Positions 8,243 to 15,781 of a stretch of 16,747 nt of DNA are shown piece by piece. Within the stretch, counting starts at the first letter, position 1. Each line of letters opens with the position of its first letter. This DNA comes from Parvularculaceae bacterium UBA4496 (GTDB lineage: Bacteria > Pseudomonadota > Alphaproteobacteria > Caulobacterales > Parvularculaceae): positions 17,380 to 34,126 of the forward strand of contig DGNI01000002.1 in NCBI GenBank assembly GCA_002388885.1. Direction: 5' to 3'. The notes beneath the pieces are model-generated. The model made no database searches. It was not told the DNA's origin and saw only the letters and a list, made by a program, of their open reading frames with translations. The position numbers and the translations under genes are program-made.

Positions 8243-8276
8243 ACCGGCGCCGGTCTCGTCCCCGGCGCCGGTTTTC
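8243..8276 (+). terminator. Intrinsic terminator of the secreted-protein gene
   Basis: An 11-bp perfect stem (ACCGGCGCCGG at 8243-8253, CCGGCGCCGGT at 8262-8272) with an 8-base loop, followed by TTTCG. Each arm contains its own CCGGCGCCGG palindrome. It lies 46 bases after the stop codon at 8196 and ahead of the GST gene. Confidence 0.85.
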
Positions 8277-8359
8277 GTGACTGCTGACAATGATTGAACC
8301 CGCCTGATTGAGGCTCCATAAGCGGCTTGCAATAAGCTGTTGTAGGGAGCGCTGGCGCA

Positions 8360-8980
8360 ATGTCCTTAAAACTCATCCATTTTCCCATGACCCGGTCCCT
8401 CAGGGTTGTCTGGGCCCTTTATGAACTCGGTCTTGATGCGGAAATTGAAACCAGGCTCTTCGACCGGCCGAAACTTAAAGATCCGGACTATCTGAAACTC
8501 AATCCGCTTGGCAAAACGCCGGTGTTTTTCGACGGCGGCAAGCGCATGGTCGAGTCGGTCGCCATTATCGAATACCTCGCCAACCGTTACGCGGACGGGA
8601 TGCTGTCGCGCCGTCCGCAAGACGCCGATTACGCGGACTATGTTCAGTGGATGCAATTCGGCGAAGCTGGTATGGGCGGGTATGTGAGCATGTTGCTCGG
8701 CCATACGATGCTGTTGCCGGAAGAGCAGCGCATCGAGGCGATGAAAGTCTGGTCCGTCAATGAAACGCAGAACTGCCTGAATTTTATCGAATCGGAAATC
8801 GACGACAGGGATTACCTGCTGGGCGATTTCTCGCTGTGCGATATATCGGTCGGATATCTTCTGTTTTTGTTGAAAATCTCCCGCAACGGCAATCTCTTTG
8901 GCGAGAAAACATCCAATTATTTCAACAGGATAAAAGAGCGCGACGCATGGAAGCGGGCGAGCGCGCTGAAGCCTGAATAA
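8360..8980 (+). CDS. Glutathione S-transferase family protein
   Basis: A 206-residue cytoplasmic GST. The N-terminal thioredoxin fold runs to about residue 80, with KLIHFPMTRSLRVVWAL (Ser13/Thr11 region as possible catalytic site), the cis-proline segment NPLGKTPVFFDGG and the glutathione gamma-glutamyl-binding ESVAIIEYL motif (Glu-Ser). The all-helical C-terminal domain contains LCDISVGYLLF, the N-capping box region of the family. GGGAG at 8345-8349 precedes the ATG by about ten bases. It is flanked by two small secreted-protein genes and looks monocistronic. Substrate is not inferable; roles range from detoxification to dehalogenation or isomerisation. Confidence 0.9.
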   Translation: MSLKLIHFPMTRSLRVVWALYELGLDAEIETRLFDRPKLKDPDYLKLNPLGKTPVFFDGGKRMVESVAIIEYLANRYADGMLSRRPQDADYADYVQWMQFGEAGMGGYVSMLLGHTMLLPEEQRIEAMKVWSVNETQNCLNFIESEIDDRDYLLGDFSLCDISVGYLLFLLKISRNGNLFGEKTSNYFNRIKERDAWKRASALKPE

Positions 8981-9038
8981 GAAACGCCGCCGCCGAGAGA
9001 AAAGGCGTCCGGCTCTCCCCCAAAACCTGCAGGACTGA

Positions 9039-9509
9039 TTATTCCGTAGCCGGAGCAACCGCCCCCTCAGCAACGGCCGCGGCTGGTTGCGAGTCGCAGT
9101 CGCGTCCTTCGTAAAGGCCGACCATATAGATCCAGCGCTTCTCGGCGATCGCCTTGCGCATCGCTTCTTCTTCCTTTTTCTTTTTGGATGATCGGCCGAG
9201 GAGGCCTCCAACCTGGCCGATGGCGCTCGCCGCGACCCCGCCGCCGGCCCGAAGCGCAGCGTGCTGGGCGAGCCCCGTGCCGATATTCGCCATATGCTCG
9301 CCGTCCATGAGACCGTCCGCCGGCGAGCCGCCAAGGACCACCTCCATGTTCGCCGCTTCGTCGATCAGCTGGTCGCAGGTGAGGCGCGCATCGCCCATTT
9401 TCATCGGCTGGGTCAGGATGATGTCCTCCGCCGGATCGTCCTTTTTGGCGAGCGCCGCCGATCCAAAACAAACTGCCGTAGCAGCGGAAGCAAGAATAAG
9501 TTTTTTCAT
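9039..9509 (-). CDS. Small secreted protein with glycine-zipper-like segment
   Basis: A 156-residue product with Sec signal MKKLILASAATAVCFGSAALA. The mature part begins KKDDPAEDIILTQPMKMGDARLTCDQL, followed by a Gly/Ala-rich segment (ALRAGGGVAASAIGQVGGLLG) that may insert in or contact a membrane, a lysine/glutamate-rich stretch (SSKKKKEEEAMRKAIAEKRW) and an Ala-rich tail. Two Cys residues (LTCDQ and GRDCDS) remain after cleavage. The ATG at 9509 is chosen because GAAGGGG lies seven bases upstream; an in-frame ATG at 9524 would include that ribosome-binding site. It converges on the GST gene. I have seen similar LTCDQL-type proteins described only as hypothetical. Confidence 0.75.
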   Translation of the reverse strand: MKKLILASAATAVCFGSAALAKKDDPAEDIILTQPMKMGDARLTCDQLIDEAANMEVVLGGSPADGLMDGEHMANIGTGLAQHAALRAGGGVAASAIGQVGGLLGRSSKKKKEEEAMRKAIAEKRWIYMVGLYEGRDCDSQPAAAVAEGAVAPATE

Positions 9510-9589
9510 TGGTATCCCCTTCAAGTCTCAAAGCTTGAGGGAATCAATGGCGCGGTCCCGCCGCTGGGGATTGTATATTTCCGACAACG

Positions 9590-9620
9590 AAAAACGGCGG
9601 CGCGATTGGCCGCGCCGCCG
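9590..9620 (-). terminator. Intrinsic terminator of the LuxR-VOC-DUF4199 run
   Basis: On the minus strand, CGGCGGCGCG pairs with CGCGCCGCCG (10 bp, 6-base loop) and is followed by TTTTT. It lies 22 bases after the DUF4199 stop at 9643 and separates that operon from the next minus-strand gene. Confidence 0.88.
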
Positions 9621-9642
9621 CTGACACAATTCCATGGCTCGC

Positions 9643-10170
9643 CTAGCGCGCCGGAAACGCCTTCGAATTGCGCAGGATCAGCGCGGAAATGAGCGCGATG
9701 ATGAGGCCGACGGGAAAGATTTCTGAAAACGTAATTGGTAACCGATACAATGGGTTAGCGTAGTTTTTCACCATCGCCTCCATGTTCTCGACGATCTTTT
9801 GAAGTTCCTCGCCTGTGACGCCCTCAGCCTTTTTCTTTTCAATGAGCCCGTCCGTATAGTCGTTGATGAAGGCGTAGTCGGTGGAGGCGAGATAGGCCTC
9901 CCATCCGGCGACGTAAAAGACGCCGGCGACCGCTGCAATGGCGAGCCCCAACCCGAAGGCCGGGCCGAATTTGATCACCCCGCCGAGATTCTGATCGCGG
10001 TGGCGTTTGATCCCTATAAAGATCAATGACAGCGCAATTAGCATGATGAGATAGCCGAAGGCCTGCGATGAGGCGCCGCCTTCGCCGCCGCTCATGGCGA
10101 TGCCGGCGGTCATCACCGAGATGACAATCACCCCGGCGATGGTTCCGTAAATAAGCGCAATTTTGAGCAT
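9643..10170 (-). CDS. DUF4199-type membrane protein
   Basis: A 175-residue integral membrane protein with about four hydrophobic segments: residues 3-24, 36-53, 68-90 and 145-168. A hydrophilic helical stretch (YTDGLIEKKKAEGVTGEELQKIVENMEAMVKNY) lies between the third and fourth, as in DUF4199 proteins. Function is unknown for the family. GGAGGG precedes the ATG by five bases, and the VOC gene ends 29 bases upstream, so the two are almost certainly co-transcribed. The terminator just downstream makes it the last gene of the operon. A membrane regulator heads the same run, which may control it. Confidence 0.85.
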   Translation of the reverse strand: MLKIALIYGTIAGVIVISVMTAGIAMSGGEGGASSQAFGYLIMLIALSLIFIGIKRHRDQNLGGVIKFGPAFGLGLAIAAVAGVFYVAGWEAYLASTDYAFINDYTDGLIEKKKAEGVTGEELQKIVENMEAMVKNYANPLYRLPITFSEIFPVGLIIALISALILRNSKAFPAR

Positions 10171-10199
10171 GTCGCCCTCCCTGAAGCTGCGCGCGGCGC

Positions 10200-10553
10200 T
10201 TACGCCGGCGGCTGAAAAATTCCCAAAAGATTACCCTCCGGGTCGTTGAACCAGGCAAAACGGCCCCCATTGCCTGGAATATCGATTGGCCCGATCGCCA
10301 CCTTGCCGCCGGCCTTTTTAATATTATCGCAAGCCGCGTCGGCGTCGGGAACGTCCATATAAACCATGACATAGTTGTGGGGCTCGTGCCCGAGCGCTGT
10401 GATCGCCCCGTCGATACCCCTGCCGCCGCCGGTTTCGACCCCCGTATTGAATGCGGCGTCTTTGGTCTTCCAGCCAAAGACCTTTTCATAAAACCGCCTT
10501 GTGGCTGGGCTGTCCTTGCAGCCGATTTCAAAGCGGGTGACGGGCGCGCCCAT
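10200..10553 (-). CDS. VOC (glyoxalase/bleomycin resistance-like) family protein
   Basis: A 117-residue single-domain vicinal oxygen chelate protein. The first beta-alpha-beta unit starts at PVTRFEIGCKDSPATRRFYEKVFGWKT, with the second at YVMVYMDVPDADAACDNIKKAGG and the closing GRFAWFNDPEGNLLGIFQP, including the DPEGN turn and likely metal ligand Glu. Members include glyoxalase I, dioxygenases and antibiotic-binding proteins; the lack of full active-site context prevents a specific call. Start 10553 follows a strong AGGAG and gives a normal length, whereas the longer frame to 10622 adds an unrelated leader. It sits between a LuxR-type regulator gene (98 bases upstream) and the DUF4199 gene. 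Confidence 0.88.
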   Translation of the reverse strand: MGAPVTRFEIGCKDSPATRRFYEKVFGWKTKDAAFNTGVETGGGRGIDGAITALGHEPHNYVMVYMDVPDADAACDNIKKAGGKVAIGPIDIPGNGGRFAWFNDPEGNLLGIFQPPA

Positions 10554-10651
10554 GGGTTTCTCCTTTTGCCTTGCTATCGAAACCCACAATTCGTGATTTC
10601 CGGCTGTTTCGCTATCGCCCAAAGGGGTGATTTCGGCAAAATCGCCCGGAA

Positions 10652-11065
10652 TTACGGGATCAGGGCCAGTTCTTTCGCTTTCTGGATGGCTTGGGTCCGC
10701 CGCGAGACATCGAGTTTTTCATAAAGCCGGGCGATGTGCGTTTTGACGGTGTTGGGGGAGATATCGAGCTTGCGCGCGATCTCCTTGTTGGTGAGACCGC
10801 CGGAGAGATGGCCGAGGGTTTCAAGCTCGCGGTCCGTAATGCCGAGGGAGGCGATTGCCGCCTTGTTCAGCTCAAATGGTCCGGGCTCGGTCTTTCGGGT
10901 GAGGCGGCGCCCGACCCAGACCCCGAGCGCCGCAAAGCCGCCCGCAATCAGGATGATATAAATCTCTCCGGCGAATACGCGAGTGACGTATTTGTACTCA
11001 AGCCATTCAAGAGCGAGGGCCGCCGCCGCGAGGATCGCGGCATAGAGAATAATGGTGCGCGTCAT
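10652..11065 (-). CDS. Membrane-anchored LuxR-type HTH regulator
   Basis: A 137-residue protein with two N-terminal membrane helices (about residues 5-21 and 34-52) joined directly to a C-terminal LuxR/GerE helix-turn-helix (about 75-135): LGITDRELETLGHLSGGLTNKEIARKLDISPNTVKTHIARLYEKLDVSRRTQAI. There is no receiver, PAS or autoinducer domain, so DNA-binding activity may be governed by the membrane part or by proteolysis. The start is uncertain: ATG at 11065 begins the first helix, ATG at 11074 and GTG at 11104 are in frame, and none has a good ribosome-binding site. It precedes the VOC and DUF4199 genes on the same strand and plausibly controls them. Confidence 0.87.
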   Translation of the reverse strand: MTRTIILYAAILAAAALALEWLEYKYVTRVFAGEIYIILIAGGFAALGVWVGRRLTRKTEPGPFELNKAAIASLGITDRELETLGHLSGGLTNKEIARKLDISPNTVKTHIARLYEKLDVSRRTQAIQKAKELALIP

Positions 11066-11185
11066 ATTCGCCATTCTGGCCGCGTTGCAGAGATACGCAA
11101 GCACCGGGAATGTTTTCGATCAGCCCCTTGTCCGGGGCGCCCCCCGAGGGCGGTGGACCATAAAGTATTGAAAAAAAGCCGTTAT

Positions 11186-12154
11186 TTACGACGCAGGGCC
11201 GATGAATTCGACCCCGCATTCACCTGCTTCGACCGCCCGTCCGGCTTCCCTAAGCGCGGCGTGGGCTTCGCGCGGCCGGTCGGTGGCGATGATATCCGCG
11301 CCCTGCGCTGCGATGTCCGCGTATAATTGTTCGTACCCGGAGCGTTCGATGTCGTTGTCGATCGAGTCCCGCCCGCCGAGCGTGCCGAAGATCACCTCGA
11401 CGTCGCGGCTCGCGAGCATGGAAAAGAGGCGCGGCCGCGGATCCTCGGTGCCGGTGAAGCCAAGAATGTGTGTGTCAGGGACGCCGGAGGCGACGGCGCG
11501 GTTGAGTTCGGATTGCGTATCCAGCGACAGGGAGATCATGGCGCCGGGCAGGAGGTCGTGCAGCTTCGCCGCCGAGGCCATGGAGTAGGCGATCAGGATC
11601 ACCCGATCCTCCGCACCCTGACGTTTGATTTCTTCAGCAACGGCCTCGTATTTCGTTGATCGCTTGAAATCGATCTCGAGGATCGTGCGCCCCTCGGCCC
11701 AGGCGAGCGCATCGTCGAAACGCGTCGGGGCGAATTCGGTTTTGCGACCGTCATTATCCTCAAGGTGCAAGGTCTGAAGCTCGCCCCAGCTCATGCCGTT
11801 GGCCGCGCCGCCGCCGGTCGTAGTCCGCTCAAGCGTGTCGTCATGCATGAGATAGAGAACGCCGTCCGATGACGTAGCGACATCGATTTCCATGAGCGCC
11901 GGCGTTTGGGCGAGGACAGCGGCCATGGTTTCAACGGCGTTTTCCGGATAGCCGGGATAGGGCCCGCCGCGGTGGGCGGCGACAAGCGCCGCGCCGGTCT
12001 CCTCGAGGCAGTCGAAAAAGGCGTTGAGCCCGCCTTCGGGGTCGATCCGCCAGCCCGGTAGGGCCGCGGCGCCATCATATGAATCTGTGTTGGTTACAGA
12101 GTCACTGCAGGCGGATATAGCGAAGACCGAACCGGCTATTAACCAACGAACCAT
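11186..12154 (-). CDS. Glycerophosphodiester phosphodiesterase, lipoprotein
   Basis: A 322-residue GDPD-family enzyme that would hydrolyse glycerophosphodiesters to an alcohol and glycerol-3-phosphate. MVRWLIAGSVFAISAC carries a lipobox with Cys16, so it is probably membrane-attached and periplasmic. Catalytic motifs are intact: His61-Arg62 (AAHRGG), Glu71 (YPENAVET), Glu89 and Asp91 (MEIDVATSSDG), His104 (LMHDDTLERTT), and EIDFK further on. The C terminus has the GADIIATDRP segment typical of the family. The ATG at 12154 follows GGAAG by eight bases; the GTG at 12169 would lie upstream of that site. The quinone oxidoreductase gene ends 16 bases upstream, so the two are likely one transcript. 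Confidence 0.92.
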   Translation of the reverse strand: MVRWLIAGSVFAISACSDSVTNTDSYDGAAALPGWRIDPEGGLNAFFDCLEETGAALVAAHRGGPYPGYPENAVETMAAVLAQTPALMEIDVATSSDGVLYLMHDDTLERTTTGGGAANGMSWGELQTLHLEDNDGRKTEFAPTRFDDALAWAEGRTILEIDFKRSTKYEAVAEEIKRQGAEDRVILIAYSMASAAKLHDLLPGAMISLSLDTQSELNRAVASGVPDTHILGFTGTEDPRPRLFSMLASRDVEVIFGTLGGRDSIDNDIERSGYEQLYADIAAQGADIIATDRPREAHAALREAGRAVEAGECGVEFIGPAS

Positions 12155-12170
12155 TTGATTTACTTCCACT

Positions 12171-13142
12171 TTAAGGCATTACCACTATGGCGCCGGCACT
12201 CTCGCCGCTCTCGAGCAGGCGATGGGCGTCGGCGATATCCGCAAGATTGAAGCGATGGCTGATTTTGGGCTTGAGCGCGCCTTTCGCGACCATCTCGAAC
12301 AGCGCCGCCGCCATTGCCGGCAGACGGTCCGGCGTCGCGTAATGAAAGAGCGTGGGCCTAGTGAGGGTGAGCGAGCCGCGCCTTGAAAGCTCCAGGGGAG
12401 CCACCGCCGGGACGGGCCCCGAGGCGTTGCCGAACGTCACCATGTGGCCGCGCATGGCGAGACTGTCGAGCGAGGCCTCGAATGTCGCCGCGCCGACGGA
12501 GTCATACGCCACCTGAACGCCGAGCCCGCCGGTGATAGAGCGCACGTCGGCGGCGATAGAGTCAGTCTTTGTACGGATGATAACGTCGTCGGCGCCATTT
12601 TCCTTTGCAACGGCGACCTTGGCCTCGTTGCCGACGACCGCGATCACCCGCGCGCCGATATGCTTCGCCCATTGGGTCAACAGAACGCCGACGCCGCCGG
12701 CGGCGGCATGAATGAGACAGGCGTTATTTTTCTTCAGTGGAAAGACCTGGCGCACCAGCATTTCAACCGTGAGCCCTTTCAGGAAGATCGCCGCAGCGAC
12801 ATCGTCCGGCACGCCGTCCGGCACTTTCGCGGCCATCGCCGCAGGGACGTTTGCTTCCTCTGCATAGGCCCCGCCGCCGCCGATATAGGCGACGCGGTCG
12901 CCCTTCTTGAAAGCGTCAATGCCTTCGCCAACGGCCTCAACGACGCCTGCGGCCTCAGTCCCCAGTACCGCTGGCATGGAGACGGGGTAGAGTCCCGTAC
13001 GCTGGTAAATATCGATGAAATTCAAGCCGATAGCCGATTGCCGGATTCGGATCTGGCCCGCGGACGGGGGCTCGAGGTCGCGGTTACGAAGTTCGAATTT
13101 CTCCGGCCCGCCGGGTTCGTCGATAAAGACGGCTTTGCTCAT
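12171..13142 (-). CDS. NADPH:quinone oxidoreductase (zeta-crystallin type)
   Basis: A 323-residue zinc-independent medium-chain dehydrogenase/reductase of the QOR group, reducing quinones with NADPH. It shows the QOR signature GLNFIDIYQRTGLYP (about residues 39-53), the GTEAAGVVEAVGEG region and a Rossmann loop HAAAGGVGVLLTQWAK (146-152 core). No zinc-binding Cys cluster is present, as expected for the group. The ATG at 13142 follows GGAGAG by six bases; an in-frame start at 13160 overlaps that site. It lies 33 bases after ridA and 16 bases before the phosphodiesterase gene, suggesting an operon. Confidence 0.92.
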   Translation of the reverse strand: MSKAVFIDEPGGPEKFELRNRDLEPPSAGQIRIRQSAIGLNFIDIYQRTGLYPVSMPAVLGTEAAGVVEAVGEGIDAFKKGDRVAYIGGGGAYAEEANVPAAMAAKVPDGVPDDVAAAIFLKGLTVEMLVRQVFPLKKNNACLIHAAAGGVGVLLTQWAKHIGARVIAVVGNEAKVAVAKENGADDVIIRTKTDSIAADVRSITGGLGVQVAYDSVGAATFEASLDSLAMRGHMVTFGNASGPVPAVAPLELSRRGSLTLTRPTLFHYATPDRLPAMAAALFEMVAKGALKPKISHRFNLADIADAHRLLESGESAGAIVVMP

Positions 13143-13175
13143 CTGGCTCTCCAATATCAAAGGCCGCCGGAAACA

Positions 13176-13553
13176 CTAACCGGCAACCGCTTCGATCTCC
13201 ACTGCGGCCCCAAAGGGAAGCGCCCTGACGGCGATACAGGTGCGCGCCGGGTAAGGCTTCGCAAAGGCGCGGGCGTAGATATCGTTCATGGCGGCGAACT
13301 CCGCCATGTCGGTGAGATAGACGTTGACCTTGACGATATCGTCGAGGGTCTTGCCGGCGGCGGTGAGAACTGCACCGAGATTTTTGAACGCCTGTTCGGT
13401 TTCGGCGCCGACGCCGCCTTCTGCAAGCGCGCCGGCATCAGGATCAAGACCGATCTGGCCGCTCACATAAAGCGCCGCCCCGAGCCTCACGGCGGGCGAT
13501 AAGGGAATGTTGTCGAGCTTGGAATTTTGAAGGGTGACAGCGTCTCGCGCCAT
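13176..13553 (-). CDS. RidA family protein (enamine/imine deaminase or YjgF-like)
   Basis: A 125-residue RidA/YjgF/UK114 protein. RidA trimers hydrolyse reactive 2-aminoacrylate and related enamines; some subfamilies do other jobs. Visible motifs are LYVSGQIGLDPDAG, ALAEGGVGAETEQAFKNLGAVLTAAG, DIVKVNVYLTDMAEFAAMNDIYARAF and PARTCIAVRALPFGAAVEIEAVA, including the Arg (PARTC) that binds the carboxylate in active RidA. The ATG at 13553 with GGAG nine bases upstream gives the standard length; starting at 13640 would add a Pro/Ala/Gln-rich leader with no match to the family. First gene of the ridA-qor-gdpD run. Confidence 0.93.
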   Translation of the reverse strand: MARDAVTLQNSKLDNIPLSPAVRLGAALYVSGQIGLDPDAGALAEGGVGAETEQAFKNLGAVLTAAGKTLDDIVKVNVYLTDMAEFAAMNDIYARAFAKPYPARTCIAVRALPFGAAVEIEAVAG

Positions 13554-13821
13554 GGCGAATGCTCCGTTCTGATTTCTGTTTTGGGCGCGCGGGGTAGGGG
13601 CCGGCGCCGGTTGAACGTGCAGATAGGCGCGGCTCATCACCCCGGCAAAGGATATTTTTTGCGGCGGCTTTTACTTTGGCTATTCGTTGGCTATGTTGTT
13701 GTAAATAAATGTAAAATCAGCGCGCTACATTCTCTGCACAGGTAATATTCCATACGCTGCTATATTGCCGGCCGGGTTTGCGTTATGGCGTCCGCAACGC
13801 GGAAGCAGGAAGGTTCGCTCC

Positions 13822-14064
13822 ATGAAACTCACCATTAACATCGACTGCACGCCGGCCGAGGCGCGGGCCTTTTTCGGCCAGCCGGATCTTGAGCCCATGA
13901 ACGACATGATCGTCGAGGAAATGATGAAGCGGGCCAGGGAAAACATGGACACCCTCGCCGACCCGGAACGGATGATGGCGCAGTGGATGACGCTATCCGG
14001 CAAGAGCTTCGAGCAGTTCCAGAACATGATGGGCGCCGCCATGGGCGGGGCGAAAAAGAAATAA
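13822..14064 (+). CDS. DUF6489 family protein
   Basis: An 80-residue cytoplasmic protein beginning MKLTINIDCTPAEARAFFGQPDLEPMNDMIVEEMMKRARENM, the pattern of the alphaproteobacterial DUF6489 family, which is often found next to mnmE. The C-terminal half is Met/Phe-rich and helical (WMTLSGKSFEQFQNMMGAAMG), recalling phasin-like helices, and ends GGAKKK. The ATG at 13822 follows AGGAAGG by eight bases; the frame open from 13765 has no such signal and its extra residues do not look family-like. mnmE starts 16 bases after its stop, so the two are probably co-transcribed. Function not established. Confidence 0.88.
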   Translation: MKLTINIDCTPAEARAFFGQPDLEPMNDMIVEEMMKRARENMDTLADPERMMAQWMTLSGKSFEQFQNMMGAAMGGAKKK

Positions 14065-14080
14065 CGACGCCCGGCGCCCG

Positions 14081-15424
14081 ATGAAAAAAAACGCCGACAC
14101 GATCTTCGCGAAGGCGTCCGGCGCGGGCAAGGCGGGCGTCGCCGTTTTTCGTCTGTCGGGTCCGGATTCGCACAAGCTCGCCAGCGCATTAGTTGGTAAA
14201 CGGATTAATAATAGAGAGGCGAAACTGGTCTCTTTACGCGACCCCGAGACCGGCGAATTGATCGATCGCGGACTGGCCATACTTTTCCGCGCCCCGAAAA
14301 GTTTCACAGGCGAGGACGTCGCCGAATTTCACCTGCACGGGTCGCGCGCGGTCGAAACGGGCCTTTATGAGACGCTTTCCAGCCTCGGCGCGCGGCCCGC
14401 AGAGGCCGGCGAGTTCACCCTGCGCGCGCTGAAGAACGGCAAGCTCGATCTCGCCCAGGTTGAGGCGCTCGCCGATCTTATCGATGCCGAAACGATGCTA
14501 CAGAAAAAGCAGGCTTTGGGTCAGCTCGATGGACGGCTGTCGGCGCTGGCGGAAGGCTGGCGCCAGCAGATTTTGAACGTGCTGGCGCCCCTCGAAGCCG
14601 ACATCGATTTCCCGGACGAGGGCGACGTGCCGGCCGCTGTCGCGGCCAATGCGGGACCGGCGATCCGCGCCCTGAAAGAATCGTTAACCGCGTTTCTTGA
14701 CCAGTCCATTCGTGCACGGACGATCCGCGAAGGCGTCTCGATTGCGGTCATCGGTCCGCCCAACGCCGGCAAGTCATCCCTCGTGAACGCGCTCGCCGGA
14801 TCCGACGTCGCCATCGTTTCGGATATAGCCGGCACCACGCGCGACATCGTCGAAACGCGGCTCGATCTCGGCGGCATTGTTGCGGCGATCGCCGACACGG
14901 CGGGCATACACGGCGCCACAAAGGACAAAATCGAAGAAGAAGGCATGCGCCGCGCGCGCGCCAAAGCGGAACAAGCCGACTTGCGCATCGCCGTCCTCGA
15001 TCCGGGCAGCGAATATGTTTCACGTGAAACGCTCGACCTTCTGAGGCCCGGCGATTTCCTGGTCTGGTCCAAGGCGGATCTCGCGCCGGTTGTGCCTGAC
15101 GTGGATTTCGCGAAAGACGTTGTCGTGATGGCCGTCTCATCCAAGACCCGCCACGGACTCGACCCGTTTGTGGACGCGCTCACCGAAGCCGTCTCAGGGG
15201 GCCTTGATGCAGACGGCCCCGCCCTCACCCGCGAGCGTCATGCCGCGGCTGTTACCGAAGCCGTTGACGCCCTCGTCCGCGCTGAAGCGCTGATCGCCAC
15301 CGCCCCTGAGCTTGCCGCCGAGGACGCGCGCCTCGCCGCCCGGGCGCTGGGCCAGATTACCGGCGCCGTGGGCGTCGAAGACGTTTTGGGCGAGATTTTC
15401 TCGAGTTTTTGTATCGGCAAATGA
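14081..15424 (+). CDS. mnmE: tRNA uridine-5-carboxymethylaminomethyl GTPase MnmE
   Basis: MnmE is the GTP- and folate-binding partner of MnmG in making cmnm5U at position 34 of tRNAs. The 447-residue protein shows the N-terminal tetrahydrofolate domain (DTIFAKASGAGKAGVAVFRLSG, GSRAVETGL, GEFTLRALKNGKLDLAQVEAL), the G domain with G1 GPPNAGKS (225-232), switch region IAGTTRD (from about 249), G3 DTAG (272-275), G4 SKAD in place of NKxD (330-333), and the C-terminal FCIGK with its essential Cys. The start has no clear ribosome-binding site and may rely on coupling to the DUF6489 gene 16 bases upstream. A parS-like site is read as VSRET at residues 313-317, between G3 and G4. It converges on a small gene, unusual for a gene so often near mnmG. 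Confidence 0.97.
   Translation: MKKNADTIFAKASGAGKAGVAVFRLSGPDSHKLASALVGKRINNREAKLVSLRDPETGELIDRGLAILFRAPKSFTGEDVAEFHLHGSRAVETGLYETLSSLGARPAEAGEFTLRALKNGKLDLAQVEALADLIDAETMLQKKQALGQLDGRLSALAEGWRQQILNVLAPLEADIDFPDEGDVPAAVAANAGPAIRALKESLTAFLDQSIRARTIREGVSIAVIGPPNAGKSSLVNALAGSDVAIVSDIAGTTRDIVETRLDLGGIVAAIADTAGIHGATKDKIEEEGMRRARAKAEQADLRIAVLDPGSEYVSRETLDLLRPGDFLVWSKADLAPVVPDVDFAKDVVVMAVSSKTRHGLDPFVDALTEAVSGGLDADGPALTRERHAAAVTEAVDALVRAEALIATAPELAAEDARLAARALGQITGAVGVEDVLGEIFSSFCIGK
15016..15031. other. parS: parS-like centromere site inside mnmE (one mismatch)
   Basis: TGTTTCACGTGAAACG holds the full 14-bp palindrome GTTTCACGTGAAAC; only the last base differs from the consensus parS (A expected). 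ParB binds such sites to load on DNA and spread. Within mnmE it is translated as Val-Ser-Arg-Glu-Thr at residues 313-317. Confidence 0.8.
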
Positions 15425-15429
15425 GCCGC

Positions 15430-15693
15430 TTAGACGGCTATTGCCTCGTCCTCAGACCGGGTGTTCCGGATCAGGCGCAGGCGCGCCGCCGCCTTGTGCA
15501 GCACCGCCGCCGCATCGTGTTCGCCACGTAATTCGAGCCGCAGCGCCGCTTTTTCATAGTTCTGGTACTTCTCGGCGAGCCGCTCGGAAATCTGCTCGGC
15601 CAGCATTGTCCCGTCTTGAGGCGCTATTGGTGCGTCCGGCGTACCAAAAAGCGTCTTTCTTGTTGCGGTAGCGTTATTGTTATGCCGCGTCAT
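15430..15693 (-). CDS. Small protein of unknown function
   Basis: An 87-residue hydrophilic, probably helical protein: an N-terminal tail rich in Asn, Thr and Pro, then a charged helix (LAEQISERLAEKYQNYEKAALRLELRGEHDAAAVLHKAAARLRLIR). No signal peptide or membrane segment. AGGG precedes the ATG at 15693 by about seven bases. Its stop lies five bases beyond the mnmE stop, so the two converge. I do not recognise the family; amino-acid composition and the ribosome-binding site favour a real gene, but the evidence is moderate. A short hairpin (AGCCG/CGGCT, 15424-15439) overlaps the two stops. Confidence 0.6.
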   Translation of the reverse strand: MTRHNNNATATRKTLFGTPDAPIAPQDGTMLAEQISERLAEKYQNYEKAALRLELRGEHDAAAVLHKAAARLRLIRNTRSEDEAIAV

Positions 15694-15781
15694 AAAGAAC
15701 CCTATCCATGTCTATTACGAACAGTGTGAAGGCACTACTGCAGCATGCGTGCCCTGAACTGGGGCCGGGATTGATGCTTTC

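Noticed and set aside
8366..9334. 322-codon open frame on the minus strand
   Set aside because: It runs antisense to the GST gene and into another gene in a different frame; Arg-rich shadow composition, while GST motifs on the plus strand are clear.
11125..11160. Imperfect GC hairpin (GTCC..GGAC with CGCCC/GGGCG) after the phosphodiesterase gene
   Set aside because: No T run follows on the minus strand, so it cannot be called a terminator; could be chance in GC-rich DNA.
13641..13821. AT-rich divergent region before the DUF6489 gene, checked as an origin or promoter
   Set aside because: TATATT at about 13760 lacks a matching -35 box, and TTATTTACA is only a poor DnaA box match; nothing firm could be called.
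14188..14222. AT-rich patch with unusual codons (AAT, AGA, GGT) near the 5' end of mnmE, checked for a CtrA site
   Set aside because: No TTAA-N7-TTAA spacing is present; the patch is short and within the normal MnmE reading frame.
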